DNA of 64,000 bases from the NCBI GenBank assembly GCA_000350305.1, contig CP002916.1:1364001-1428000 (forward strand), read 5' to 3'. Under the pieces are notes generated by a model. The model was not told the DNA's origin, searched no databases, and worked only from the letters and a program-made list of their open reading frames with translations. The DNA is from Thermoplasmatales archaeon BRNA1. Its GTDB lineage: Archaea; Thermoplasmatota; Thermoplasmata; Methanomassiliicoccales; Methanomethylophilaceae. Position 1 is the first letter of the stretch. The number at the start of each line of letters is the position of its first letter. Below, in pieces: positions 18,001-26,611 of this stretch. Position numbers and translations under genes: made by a program.

Positions 18001-18588
18001 TCATCTTTTGGGGTTGATGAACGGCGCCCCGTGCCCCGGGACGATGACATCCGCCCATTTGGATATCCTGTTCATGGATTCCAATGCCTGCTTCTCGTCG
18101 ACGTTGAGCCTCGGCGGGATGCCTTTGACCAGGTTGTCCTTGGTGGGTATGGCGTCGCCTGCGATGGCATACCTTCTGTCCTCCCCCTCCACGAAGACGC
18201 TCATCGAGCCCGCAGAGTGGCCGGGGGTGTGCACCAGCTTCACTCCCTTAGCGATCTCGACCTCGTCCACCTCTATGACCTCTGCACCCTCCAGCTCCTC
18301 CCCGGAGTGGATGATGACCTTCGCCTTGGGGAACATCCCGTTGTTGCCTATGTGATCGGGATGGACATGGGTGAGCACCACCGTGTCGATGTCCTCCGGG
18401 AACACCTTTCCGATCTGCTTCAGGGCGATCTTGATGCCTGGTTTCATGGATTCCCCGCTGGTGTCCACGACGATGTTGTGCCCGGGGCAGCGGATGAGCG
18501 TGGATGTGGAGAAGGTCTCGCCGGGGATCACATTGCCGTCGGCGTCGCGCTCGAGGTGCCCGATCACAAGAACATCGATGGAGGTCAT
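18001..18588 (-). CDS. MBL-fold metallo-hydrolase
   Basis: A 195-residue metallo-beta-lactamase-fold protein. The metal motif is HVHPDH (residues 74-79), followed by HTPGHSAGS, GDAIP and a C-terminal GHG, so both metal sites look complete. The substrate is unknown; the size suggests a glyoxalase-II/RNase-Z-like general hydrolase. ATG 18588 is divergent from the methyltransferase gene at 18640, with 51 bp of shared promoter region. Confidence 0.85.
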   Translation of the reverse strand: MTSIDVLVIGHLERDADGNVIPGETFSTSTLIRCPGHNIVVDTSGESMKPGIKIALKQIGKVFPEDIDTVVLTHVHPDHIGNNGMFPKAKVIIHSGEELEGAEVIEVDEVEIAKGVKLVHTPGHSAGSMSVFVEGEDRRYAIAGDAIPTKDNLVKGIPPRLNVDEKQALESMNRISKWADVIVPGHGAPFINPKR

Positions 18589-18639
18589 GCCCTTGTATGT
18601 CCTCGTAAAGTTGAATAGGTTACTGCGCGATTCCGACGC

Positions 18640-19206
18640 ATGGAGTACCGCCCAGACCTCACGATCATGTCGGACAGCGAGGTCTACCCGCCGTCGGAGG
18701 ACTCGGTCATGTTCATCGAGGCCCTGGAGATCCGCAGGGGGATGAGGGTCCTGGAGATCGGATGCGGTTCCGGCGTGGTCTCCATCCACTGTGCCCTTAA
18801 CGGCGCGGAGGTGACCTGCGGCGACGTCAATCCCAAGGCGGTGGAACTGGCCAACAGGAACGCGGAGGCCAACGGCGTGAGGATCAACGCGGTCGGGACC
18901 GACGTCTATTCCGGCATCGATGGGAAGTTCGACCTCATCCTCTTCAACCTCCCGTATCTCCCCGTGGACGAGGAGGGGGAGCTAGCCAAGGCCTGGTCCG
19001 GAGGCGAGGACGGGATGGGGCCGCTGCCCCGTCTGTTGGAGGGCGCACCCGAGCATCTGCTGCCCGGAGGACGGGTCGCAGTTGTAGTCTCGAGCCTGAT
19101 GGACCGGAAAAGACTGGAAGAGGTCATCGGCGGACGCCCATGCAGAGTGCTGAAGGAGCTGCCGCTGTTCTTCGAGAAGCTCAGCGTGCTTGAGATCTCA
19201 TTCTAA
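18640..19206 (+). CDS. HemK2/Mtq2-like methyltransferase
   Basis: A 188-residue class I SAM-dependent methyltransferase of the short archaeal/eukaryotic HemK2 group, whose members methylate the GGQ glutamine of release factor aRF1. The SAM loop is LEIGCGSG (residues 38-45). The family catalytic motif NPPY appears as NLPY (103-106), a change at the second position. Start at ATG 18640. The 3' end overlaps the convergent HAD gene by 9 bp. Confidence 0.82.
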   Translation: MEYRPDLTIMSDSEVYPPSEDSVMFIEALEIRRGMRVLEIGCGSGVVSIHCALNGAEVTCGDVNPKAVELANRNAEANGVRINAVGTDVYSGIDGKFDLILFNLPYLPVDEEGELAKAWSGGEDGMGPLPRLLEGAPEHLLPGGRVAVVVSSLMDRKRLEEVIGGRPCRVLKELPLFFEKLSVLEISF

Positions 19207-19854
19207 GCCTATCTCGCGGAAGTACGGGATCAGACCGTCGAGGGTCTCGGCCACGCATTCGAGCATGTCGAGCTGCTTCTCATCGGGTTCCGATACATCT
19301 GGCACTGTTACCACGTGACATCCCGCCCTGTAAGCGGACTCGATCCCGAACGGTGCGTCCTCCACCGCGACGCAGTCCTTCGGGTCGAAGCCGAGGCACC
19401 TGCATGCGTAGAGATAAACGTCGGGGGCGGGCTTGCCGTTCTCCACAGAATGGGTGGAGATTACCATGTCGAACATGTCCTTGACGCCGATCTGCTCCAG
19501 ATAATCGTCGGCGTGCTCCTGGGTGGAGGCGGTGGCGACCGCGAGCTTCGCCCCGGTCCCCTTGAGATAATCCAGTACCTCCCTGATACCGGGCTTGGGC
19601 TCGATGCCGTTGGCCTCGACGTGGGCACGCATCAGTCTGCGCCTCTCCCCCCTGACGGTCTCGAAGTCGAACGAGTCCCCGAACCTCTCCCTGAAGTACT
19701 TCGCGACGAGGCGGGAGTCCAGGCTGCGGATGTGGATCACATCGTCCGGGGTGATGCCGAAACCGAACTTCTTCCCCGCCTCGCACCAGAACATGATGTT
19801 GAACTTCTCGGTGTCGATGAGGGTTCCGTCCATGTCGAAGATAACGGCTTTCAT
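19198..19854 (-). CDS. HAD-superfamily phosphatase, beta-phosphoglucomutase-like
   Basis: A 218-residue HAD hydrolase of subfamily IA. Motif I is FDMDGTLID (residues 6-14), with a helical cap after it. Motif II is ATASTQEH near 109, and motifs III/IV are NGKPAPDVYL and VEDAPFGIESA. The architecture matches beta-phosphoglucomutases and phosphoglycolate phosphatases, and the true substrate cannot be read from sequence. It lies 36 bp downstream of gatE on the same strand and could be the last gene of the gatD-gatE transcript. Confidence 0.85.
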   Translation of the reverse strand: MKAVIFDMDGTLIDTEKFNIMFWCEAGKKFGFGITPDDVIHIRSLDSRLVAKYFRERFGDSFDFETVRGERRRLMRAHVEANGIEPKPGIREVLDYLKGTGAKLAVATASTQEHADDYLEQIGVKDMFDMVISTHSVENGKPAPDVYLYACRCLGFDPKDCVAVEDAPFGIESAYRAGCHVVTVPDVSEPDEKQLDMLECVAETLDGLIPYFREIGLE

Positions 19855-19890
19855 GGGACCGTCCCGCGGCCCCGGAGGGCCGCCTAGGTT

Positions 19891-21765
19891 TCACCCGAGG
19901 AGCTTCCTGATCTCCTTGGTGAGGATGTCGGAGGCCTGTTTCCCGTCGATCTTTCCCCTGAGAGCGCCCATGACAGGACCCATGAGGGGACCGATGGCGG
20001 CCATTCCCTTGGAACGGACGAACTCCTCCCTCTCCCTGACGATCTTGGCGATGATGGCCTCGGCCTCTCCCGCATCGACGGCGGTGAGCCCGAGCTTCAT
20101 GATCGCCGCATCCATGTCGGTTCCGGATGCTATCTCCTTCAGAAGTGCGGGGATGGCCTCCTTCGCGAACCTGTTCTCCTTGAGCCCGGCGAACACGTTG
20201 TACATGTCGTCGTAGGTGAGCGCGTCGGTGTTGATTCCCTCGTGCTCCAGTTCGGAGAAGGTGTTCTGGAAGGTGGTAGCCGCGACGGCGGCCATGCCGA
20301 ACTCGTCCGCGATCTTGCAGAACACGTCGTCCCTTCCCTGGGCGACGATCTGGTGTGACTGCTGCTCGTTGATGCCGTACTGCTTCACGAGCCTGGCCTC
20401 GGTGACCTCGGGAAGCTCGGGCAGGTTCCTTGCGATCCTGTCGAGTCTCTGCCTGGTGATCGGGGTGGGCGGGACGTCGGTCTCGGGATACATCCTGGCG
20501 GCCCCGGGCAGCGGGCGGCTGTACTTGGTGGTGCCGTCCGGCAGCGGGTCGCGGGTCTCCTCGGGAACGCCCTCGAGGGCGGCATTGGCCCTGTTCACCG
20601 CGAGGGTCAGGGCATCCTTCGCCTTCTTCTCCTTGGCGGCACAGATGACGAATGCGTCGAACTCGCCGGTCATGCCGAGGGCCTCCCTCAGCCTGTCGAC
20701 GTACTCCTGCTCGATCCCGTAATTGGGGAGCTCGTCGGAATGGAAGATTCCCTTCACGCCGACGGTCCTGGCGTACTGGGCCATCTCGGAGCCCAGCCTG
20801 AGGGTCTTGTTGTCGCCGTTCATTACGCCGGCGAATCCGGGCAGCCTGCATGCCAGGACCCTGCCCTTGTCCTTGAGGGCAGAGACGATGATCTTGGACT
20901 CACAGGTCTTGAAGATGTCGGTGACGTCGACGAGGTCGACGGGCACCGCCTTGGTGCCGCGCTCGGCCAGGATCTTCTTCACACGGACGAGCATCTTCTG
21001 CCTCTTCACCTCGTTGGTGACGAAGTCGGGGAGCATGCGAAGCTCCTGGACTCCCTTGATCTCGATGCGAGCACCCTCGGGGATGGAGATGTTAAGATCC
21101 TCCCTGATGGTTCCGATCCCCCTCTTGACCCTCTTGGTGGCCCTGAGCAGGGTACCGATCCTGAGGGCGACCTCCATGACCTCCTGCGGGGTCCTCATGT
21201 CTGGGGCGGTGGCGACCTCGATGAGCGGGATACCGAGACGGTCGGTCCTCCAGACGACGTCGGTGTCGGTGGTGTCGATCTTCCTGCAGGCGTCCTCCTC
21301 CAGACAGACGGAGAGGATGCCAATCTTCCTTCCGATGGCCTCGACATATCCGTCCACGGCCACGAGGGATGTCCTCTGGAATCCGGATGTGTTGGAACCG
21401 TCGACGACGATCTTCCTCATGAACTGGACCTCGTCGATAACGGACGCGTGGACGAGCTCGGAGAAGATGAGGGTGGTCTCCATGGAGTCGGCGTTGACCT
21501 CGTGGGGAGGCTCCTCGTCGAGCTCCACGAGGCAGGTGGTGCCGGGACAGGACTGGTACTGGTACCCGTAGCCCCTGTTGAACTGTGCCAGAGCTGCGCG
21601 GTCGACCTCCCCCATCTCGGAGGTGGTGGGTCTGAGACGCCTGTAGATCGCTCCGGATCCCTCTTCGGAGAGACAGCTGTCGCAGTTGCAGAAAAGTTTC
21701 TTGGTGTCGAGCTGCTGGTGGATCTCGATACCGCACATCATGCCGTCGGTCTCGTTTTCGCTCAC
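19891..21765 (-). CDS. gatE: Glu-tRNA(Gln) amidotransferase subunit E
   Basis: GatE, with GatD, converts misacylated Glu-tRNA(Gln) to Gln-tRNA(Gln). It activates the glutamyl group with ATP and provides the tRNA-binding AspRS-like insertion and C-terminal YqeY-like tail. The 624-residue product starts with CGIEIHQQLDTKKLFCNC, the GatB/GatE signature, and keeps the zinc-type cysteines. The start is GTG 21765, whose GTGA overlaps the gatD stop, so translation is coupled. Archaea with GatDE use this as the only route to Gln-tRNA, so both subunits should be essential. Confidence 0.95.
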   Translation of the reverse strand: MSENETDGMMCGIEIHQQLDTKKLFCNCDSCLSEEGSGAIYRRLRPTTSEMGEVDRAALAQFNRGYGYQYQSCPGTTCLVELDEEPPHEVNADSMETTLIFSELVHASVIDEVQFMRKIVVDGSNTSGFQRTSLVAVDGYVEAIGRKIGILSVCLEEDACRKIDTTDTDVVWRTDRLGIPLIEVATAPDMRTPQEVMEVALRIGTLLRATKRVKRGIGTIREDLNISIPEGARIEIKGVQELRMLPDFVTNEVKRQKMLVRVKKILAERGTKAVPVDLVDVTDIFKTCESKIIVSALKDKGRVLACRLPGFAGVMNGDNKTLRLGSEMAQYARTVGVKGIFHSDELPNYGIEQEYVDRLREALGMTGEFDAFVICAAKEKKAKDALTLAVNRANAALEGVPEETRDPLPDGTTKYSRPLPGAARMYPETDVPPTPITRQRLDRIARNLPELPEVTEARLVKQYGINEQQSHQIVAQGRDDVFCKIADEFGMAAVAATTFQNTFSELEHEGINTDALTYDDMYNVFAGLKENRFAKEAIPALLKEIASGTDMDAAIMKLGLTAVDAGEAEAIIAKIVREREEFVRSKGMAAIGPLMGPVMGALRGKIDGKQASDILTKEIRKLLG

Positions 21766-23057
21766 AGCAGCAGCCTCCTGTCGGACATCTCGTCTGCCAG
21801 CGGGGTCTTCATGGCCTCCACGGCCGCCTCGCGGCCTTTGACGTTGGCCAGCACCCACATCAGTTTGGCGTATGCGGTCTCGGGCAGCATGTCGAGGACG
21901 GGCACGGCGCCGGCGTTCAGCATGTCCCTTCCAGTGTTGTAGACGTTGAGGTTGGTCCTCCCGTTGATGCACTGGGTGGTGATGACCACGACGATGCCCG
22001 CGTCTGTGGCCTCCTTGATCAGGGGAACCATGTTCTCGTTGACGTGTCCCAGGCCGGAACCGGAGATGACCACTCCCTTGGACTTCATGACGACGTCACG
22101 GAACAGCGAGGGGTCCATCCCGGGATAGAACTGCAGCAGGACGACCTGCTAGCACATGTCCGGGCTGACCTCGCATCTGTCCTTGGAAACGGGGCGTCCG
22201 GGGGTGTTGAAGGTGATCTTCCCGTCCCTGTCCAGGTGCGCGACCGGGGGGACGTTGATGCTCTGGAAGGCATCCCTCCTGGAGGAGTGCATCTTCCTGA
22301 CGCGGGTTCCCGCGTGGATGGCGAAGGAATCGTCTCCGGGGGTGTCGTGCATGCAGACGAACACTCCCGCGCGGTTCCCGTTGACGATGAACCTGGCGGC
22401 GGCCATGAGGTTGCTGGAGGCGTCCGAGGACGGACGGTCGGAGGACCTCTGGGCACCCACGAACACGACGGGCTTGGAGACATCCCCGAGCATGAAGGAC
22501 ACCGCGGCCGCGGTGTATCCCATGGTGTCGGTCCCGTGGGGGACGATGACCCCGTCGGCGCCGTTGTTGAGCTCCTCGGCGATGGCCTCGGCGAGCTTCT
22601 GCCAGTGGGGGACGGTCATGTTCTCGGAGAAGATGGAGAACAGGACCTTGGCCTGAAGGTTGGCGATGTCCATGATCTCCGGAACGGCGTTGATCATGTC
22701 GGCGGTGGAGAGGGCGGGATGGACGGCACCGGTCCTGTAGTCGACGTATGACGCGATGGTTCCCCCGGTGCCGATCAGGACGATGGTCTTCAGACCGTCC
22801 TTGGGCTTCGGAAGGTCCTCGTTCTTGACCCTCTCGACGGGCTTGGACTCCACCTTGACGGAGGAATCCTTGTCCATGCGGATACCTACGTTGTATCCGC
22901 TCTTCATCTTCAGGATGAGGATGTCCTCTCCGCTGAACTCGTGGTGGGGCATGAGGACTCCCCTGTAGGACTTGCCGGACGACTCGACCGTAAGCATGCA
23001 CCCCTCGTCGGCGCCGGCGGCCTTCAGTTTGTCCGAAAGGAACTGGGCATAGGACAT
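21762..23057 (-). CDS. gatD: Glu-tRNA(Gln) amidotransferase subunit D, with in-frame TAG (candidate pyrrolysine)
   Basis: GatD is the asparaginase-like subunit that releases ammonia from glutamine or asparagine for GatE. From ATG 23057 the frame gives 302 residues with GTGGTIAS (97-104) and HGTDTM (174-179). It then meets TAG at 22151-22149 and continues in the same frame for 128 more codons to TGA 21764-21762. The downstream part (FYPGMDPSLF, GSGLGH, TTQCINGRTNLNVYNTGR) is the normal GatD C-terminus. Full length with codon 303 read through is 431 residues, as expected for GatD. A TATA box at 23083-23093 predicts a leaderless mRNA. Read-through as pyrrolysine is the simplest explanation in a Methanomassiliicoccales genome; a sequencing error or a pseudogene is the alternative. 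Confidence 0.88.
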
Positions 23058-23082
23058 AATGGGGCGGAGTAACAGTTCGACT

Positions 23083-23093
23083 CTTATAATATG
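23083..23093 (-). promoter_or_regulatory. TATA box of gatD
   Basis: Minus-strand ATATTATAAGA is centred about 28 nt before ATG 23057 and back to back with the hypB promoter. Confidence 0.5.
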
Positions 23094-23117
23094 CGCGGGC
23101 GGGGGCAGGCGCACACC

Positions 23118-23123
23118 TATAAA
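23118..23123 (+). promoter_or_regulatory. TATA box of hypB
   Basis: TATAAA is centred about 27 nt before ATG 23147, so the hypB mRNA is probably leaderless. Confidence 0.55.
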
Positions 23124-23146
23124 GGGAATCGCCATATCCCGTCACT

Positions 23147-23797
23147 ATGCATATCGTTCAGGCAGGCATGGAGCACGACGTTCTCAGGGCGAACGATAAG
23201 CTCGCCCACGAGAACTACCACATGTTCAAGACCAACGGCGTGAAGACCGTTGACTTCATGGGTTCCATCGGCTCCGGCAAGACCACCCTGATAATCGAAC
23301 TCGGGAAGAGGCTTGTCGCCCAGGGGAAGAAGGTGTGCGTCATCGCGGGTGACGTCACCGGGGACGACGACTTCAAGAGGTTCAAGGCAGGGGGGCTGGA
23401 CGCCATCAACTGCAACACCGGGAAGGAATGCCACCTGGAGGCCCGGGACATCCAGAGGGTCACGAGGGACGTGGACCTCTCCCGGTACGACATCGTGTTC
23501 ATCGAGAACGTTGGGAACCTCGTCTGCCCCGCGGACTTCAACCTCGGCACCGATTTCCGCGTGGCGGTGATCTCCACCACCGAGGGCGACGACATGGTCA
23601 GGAAGCACCACGCCATCTTCCAACACTCGGACATGGCCATCCTGAACAAGATCGATATCGCCGATGCAGTGGGCGTAGACCCGCAGATCATCCTGGACGA
23701 CTACAAGAAGCTGACCGGGGAACTGAAACCCATGATCACCACCGCCGCCAAGAAGGGCGACGGGGTCGACGAGGTCCTGAGGTTCTTCGGCTTCTGA
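23147..23797 (+). CDS. hypB: Hydrogenase nickel-incorporation GTPase HypB
   Basis: GTPase that drives nickel insertion into [NiFe] hydrogenase together with HypA. The 216-residue product has the Walker A loop GSIGSGKTT (residues 39-47), GDVTGDDD as switch region, the metal-site KECHLEA segment with conserved Cys-His, and NKID for guanine recognition. There is no histidine-rich N-terminus, so it does not store nickel. Start at ATG 23147 fits the TATA spacing. It is divergent from gatD and separate from hypE. Confidence 0.93.
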   Translation: MHIVQAGMEHDVLRANDKLAHENYHMFKTNGVKTVDFMGSIGSGKTTLIIELGKRLVAQGKKVCVIAGDVTGDDDFKRFKAGGLDAINCNTGKECHLEARDIQRVTRDVDLSRYDIVFIENVGNLVCPADFNLGTDFRVAVISTTEGDDMVRKHHAIFQHSDMAILNKIDIADAVGVDPQIILDDYKKLTGELKPMITTAAKKGDGVDEVLRFFGF

Positions 23798-23847
23798 AAA
23801 CCCATAATAACCGCCGATGCATATCGGCACCACACAGAGGAGAGACG

Positions 23848-25173
23848 ATGAAGGTCCTGACAATCGGAGGAGGCGCAAGGGAGCATGCCGCTGTAGAGGC
23901 TCTCGCACGTGCGGGCGCCGAGATCTACGCCGTTATGAAGAACGTCAACCCCGGGATCGAGAAGAGGGCGACCAAGACCCTGATCTCGTCCGAGAACGAC
24001 ATCGACAAGATCTGCGACTTCGCAATCAACAACTTCATCGAGTATGCGTTCGTCGGCCCGGAGGCCCCGCTCTCCGTGGGAATCGTCGACGCCCTCCAGG
24101 ACCTGGGAATCAAGTGCGCGTCCCCCACCAAGGCCGCCGCCAGGATCGAGACCAACAAGTCGTTCATGAGGGAGCTCGTCCAGAAGTACGAGATCGAGGG
24201 GAACCTCGGTTTCAGGAGCTTCGACGACGCCGCCAGCGCCATCGACTACGTCAAGACCGTCCCCTACGAGGTCGCGGTCAAACCCGTCGGACTCACCGGC
24301 GGAAAGGGGGTCAAGGTCCAGGGAGACCAGCTGAAGGACCTCCAGGACACCATCGACTACATCAACGAGATCTTCGACGGAAACGTCGGGGGCGGAAAGG
24401 TCATAATCGAGGAGAAGGCCGAGGGAGAGGAGTTCACCCAGATGGTCTTCACCGACGGTTCCGACGTCATCCCCATGCCCCTTGTCCAGGACCACAAGCG
24501 CGCATACGAGGGCGACACCGGACCCAACACCGGCGGAATGGGCTCCTATTCCGATTCCAACCACCTCCTGCCATTCATCGGCGAGGAGGACCGCCAGAAG
24601 GCCATCGACATCGTCAAGGCCATCATCGACGCCTTGAAGAAGGAGGGCTGTCCCTACCGCGGAACGATGTACGGCCAGTTCATGCTCACAAAGAACGGAC
24701 CGAAGATCATCGAGATCAACGCCCGCTTCGGGGACCCCGAGGCCATGAACGTCCTCACCGTCCTCTCGTCCGACTTTTCCGAGATCATCAAATGGATGGC
24801 CGGCGGCGGACGCATCAAGGGAGATGTCACCTTCGCACCGAAGGCCACCGTCTGCAAGTACATCGTCCCCAGGGGATACGGTGTCAAGCCCGAGCCCGGA
24901 CACACGATCTCCTTCGACATGGAGGCCATCGAGCGCGAGGGCTCCATAGTCTACTTCGGAAGCATCGACAAGAACGGCGACAAGTTCGTCACCGGTACCT
25001 CCCGCTCCGTCGGCGTCGTAGGTATCGGGGACAGCATCTCCGAGGCCGAGGCCAACTGCGAGAGCGGACTCTCCCACATCAAGTGCGATGCCATGGAGGT
25101 CCGCCACGACATCGGTACCGCAGCGCTCATCCAGAAGCGCATCGACCACATGAGGGCGATCCGCGGCCAATGA
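23848..25173 (+). CDS. purD: Phosphoribosylamine-glycine ligase
   Basis: ATP-grasp enzyme of purine synthesis that joins phosphoribosylamine and glycine to give GAR. The 441-residue product has the N-terminal MKVLTIGGGAREHA, the GPEAPLSVGIVDAL segment, the ATP-grasp loop KPVGLTGGKGVKV and the metal site EINARFGDPE. AGAGGAGA upstream is a good Shine-Dalgarno sequence for ATG 23848. Its TGA overlaps the truA ATG. purM, the next-but-one step, is elsewhere in the window. Confidence 0.95.
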   Translation: MKVLTIGGGAREHAAVEALARAGAEIYAVMKNVNPGIEKRATKTLISSENDIDKICDFAINNFIEYAFVGPEAPLSVGIVDALQDLGIKCASPTKAAARIETNKSFMRELVQKYEIEGNLGFRSFDDAASAIDYVKTVPYEVAVKPVGLTGGKGVKVQGDQLKDLQDTIDYINEIFDGNVGGGKVIIEEKAEGEEFTQMVFTDGSDVIPMPLVQDHKRAYEGDTGPNTGGMGSYSDSNHLLPFIGEEDRQKAIDIVKAIIDALKKEGCPYRGTMYGQFMLTKNGPKIIEINARFGDPEAMNVLTVLSSDFSEIIKWMAGGGRIKGDVTFAPKATVCKYIVPRGYGVKPEPGHTISFDMEAIEREGSIVYFGSIDKNGDKFVTGTSRSVGVVGIGDSISEAEANCESGLSHIKCDAMEVRHDIGTAALIQKRIDHMRAIRGQ

Positions 25174-25958
25174 GACGCGTTGCAGTCAAGATAGCCTATC
25201 TGGGAGACGGGTTCTCCGGCTCCCAGATCCAGCCCCGCGCACGGAACCTGCGTACGGTGCAGTCCGAGATCCTAGAGAAGATCCTCCTGGTGGACCACGT
25301 TCCCTGCGACGACATCGAGATCAAGTTCTCCAGCCGCACCGACGCCGGTGTCAGCGCCCTCGGCAACGTGGTCTGCTTCCACACAGAATTCAAGGATCTG
25401 GGTCTTTTGCTCAAAGCCCTCAATTCCGTATCGAGGGGCATCTATTACAGGAGCGTCGTGGAGGTTCCCGAAACATTCAACCCCAGGATCGCGGACAAGC
25501 GCTACTACAGATACACCTGCCCGGACTACGGGATAGACTTCGAGAAGTTCAAAGAGGCGGCCAAGCTCTTCGAGGGCCACCACGATTTCAAGCGTTTCGC
25601 GAAGAACGAGACCGGTAAGACCACCGTCATGTGCATCGATACCGTCGACGTGAGGCACGAGGGAAACCTCCTGACCGTCGACTTCTGTGCCAATTACTTC
25701 ATGTGGAACATGATCAGAAGGATCATGGCCGCCGTCATTCAGGTCGGCAAGGGTATGACCGACTGCGAGGACGTGAAACGCAAGCTTGCAGGGGAGGACG
25801 GTACCTTCGGCCTCGCCAAACCCACCGGTCTCACCCTTCTCGACGTAACATACCCAGACATCGTTTTCGAAGAGCCTGCGGAATGCCCTTACGAAAAGAA
25901 TCTCAGACAGGACCTCTACGTGGACAACGTCCGCCTCATGTTCCATAAGTCCTTGTAA
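25170..25958 (+). CDS. truA: tRNA pseudouridine(38-40) synthase TruA
   Basis: Isomerises uridines 38-40 in the tRNA anticodon arm. The 262-residue product carries the catalytic aspartate in SSRTDAG (D58) and the family motifs NPRIADKRYYRY and NYFMWNMIRRI. The ATG overlaps purD's stop (ATGA), so they form an operon, and translin follows 21 bp later. Confidence 0.93.
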   Translation: MRRVAVKIAYLGDGFSGSQIQPRARNLRTVQSEILEKILLVDHVPCDDIEIKFSSRTDAGVSALGNVVCFHTEFKDLGLLLKALNSVSRGIYYRSVVEVPETFNPRIADKRYYRYTCPDYGIDFEKFKEAAKLFEGHHDFKRFAKNETGKTTVMCIDTVDVRHEGNLLTVDFCANYFMWNMIRRIMAAVIQVGKGMTDCEDVKRKLAGEDGTFGLAKPTGLTLLDVTYPDIVFEEPAECPYEKNLRQDLYVDNVRLMFHKSL

Positions 25959-25979
25959 GCGGAGATGCATCCCCCTCCC

Positions 25980-26564
25980 ATGAAGATCGAGGATCAGACC
26001 GCCGCCGCTGCCGGGGCGCTCAGGGGACACGAGGCCGCTTACGAGCGCGCCTTCACGAAATCCAGGGCGATCATCCGCAAGACCAAGACCGCCATCCACG
26101 GGATCCACCTCGGGGAGCGCGACCCGGAGCTCATCGACAGCATCTCCAGCGACATAGCGGCACTCGTGGAGGACGCCGCCGAGTATCCTCCGATCCTCTT
26201 CGGAGCCATCGTCAACGATGCCATGGCCGAGTTTGCGGAGACCGTGATCTACGATTACGCACTGAGAGGGGAGGACCCTCCCTCATACGATTTCCTGGAG
26301 ATAACCCCCGGCAGCTGGGCAGAGGGCCTCGCCGATTCCATAGGGGAGCTCAGGAGGGACATGCTCACCGCCCTCATGGACGGGCGCCTGGAGGATGCTG
26401 TCGCCCTCTTCCAGACCATGGAACAGCTCTCCGATGCCCTGATGACCTTCGACGTCAGGGACGGCATAGCCCCCCTGCGCAGGAAGCAGGACATAGCCAG
26501 GGGCATAATGGACCGTTCCAGGCAGGACATCGCTACCGCGAAGGTCATGTCGAAGGTCCAGTGA
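25980..26564 (+). CDS. Translin-family protein
   Basis: A 194-residue all-helical protein of the archaeal translin family. Eukaryotic translin/TRAX (C3PO) bind and cleave single-stranded RNA, and archaeal members form octameric RNA-binding barrels. Helical segments with many acidic residues (for example ALVEDAAEYPPILFGAIVND) match the family. ATG 25980 is used, and an in-frame ATG at 25965 would add five residues. It is probably co-transcribed with purD and truA. Confidence 0.8.
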   Translation: MKIEDQTAAAAGALRGHEAAYERAFTKSRAIIRKTKTAIHGIHLGERDPELIDSISSDIAALVEDAAEYPPILFGAIVNDAMAEFAETVIYDYALRGEDPPSYDFLEITPGSWAEGLADSIGELRRDMLTALMDGRLEDAVALFQTMEQLSDALMTFDVRDGIAPLRRKQDIARGIMDRSRQDIATAKVMSKVQ

Positions 26565-26572
26565 TCCCTTTC

Positions 26573-26600
26573 AAAAAAAGAACCGGGGGATGCCCCCCGG
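26573..26600 (-). terminator. Hairpin/T-run terminator of the STT3 operon (minus strand)
   Basis: Minus-strand CCGGGGGG (26600-26593) pairs with CCCCCGG (26589-26583), followed by a run of T (A7 at 26573-26579 on the plus strand). It lies between two convergent genes. Confidence 0.65.
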
Positions 26601-26611
26601 AATGAGTTTAA

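Noticed and set aside
21762-22118. Separate 118-residue gene from ATG 22118
   Set aside because: It is the C-terminal part of GatD in the same frame as the N-terminal part. A free fragment would have no function, so I treat it as one gene with an amber codon.
22100-22200. Frameshift in gatD
   Set aside because: Both halves are in the same frame; only the TAG interrupts them, so no indel is needed.
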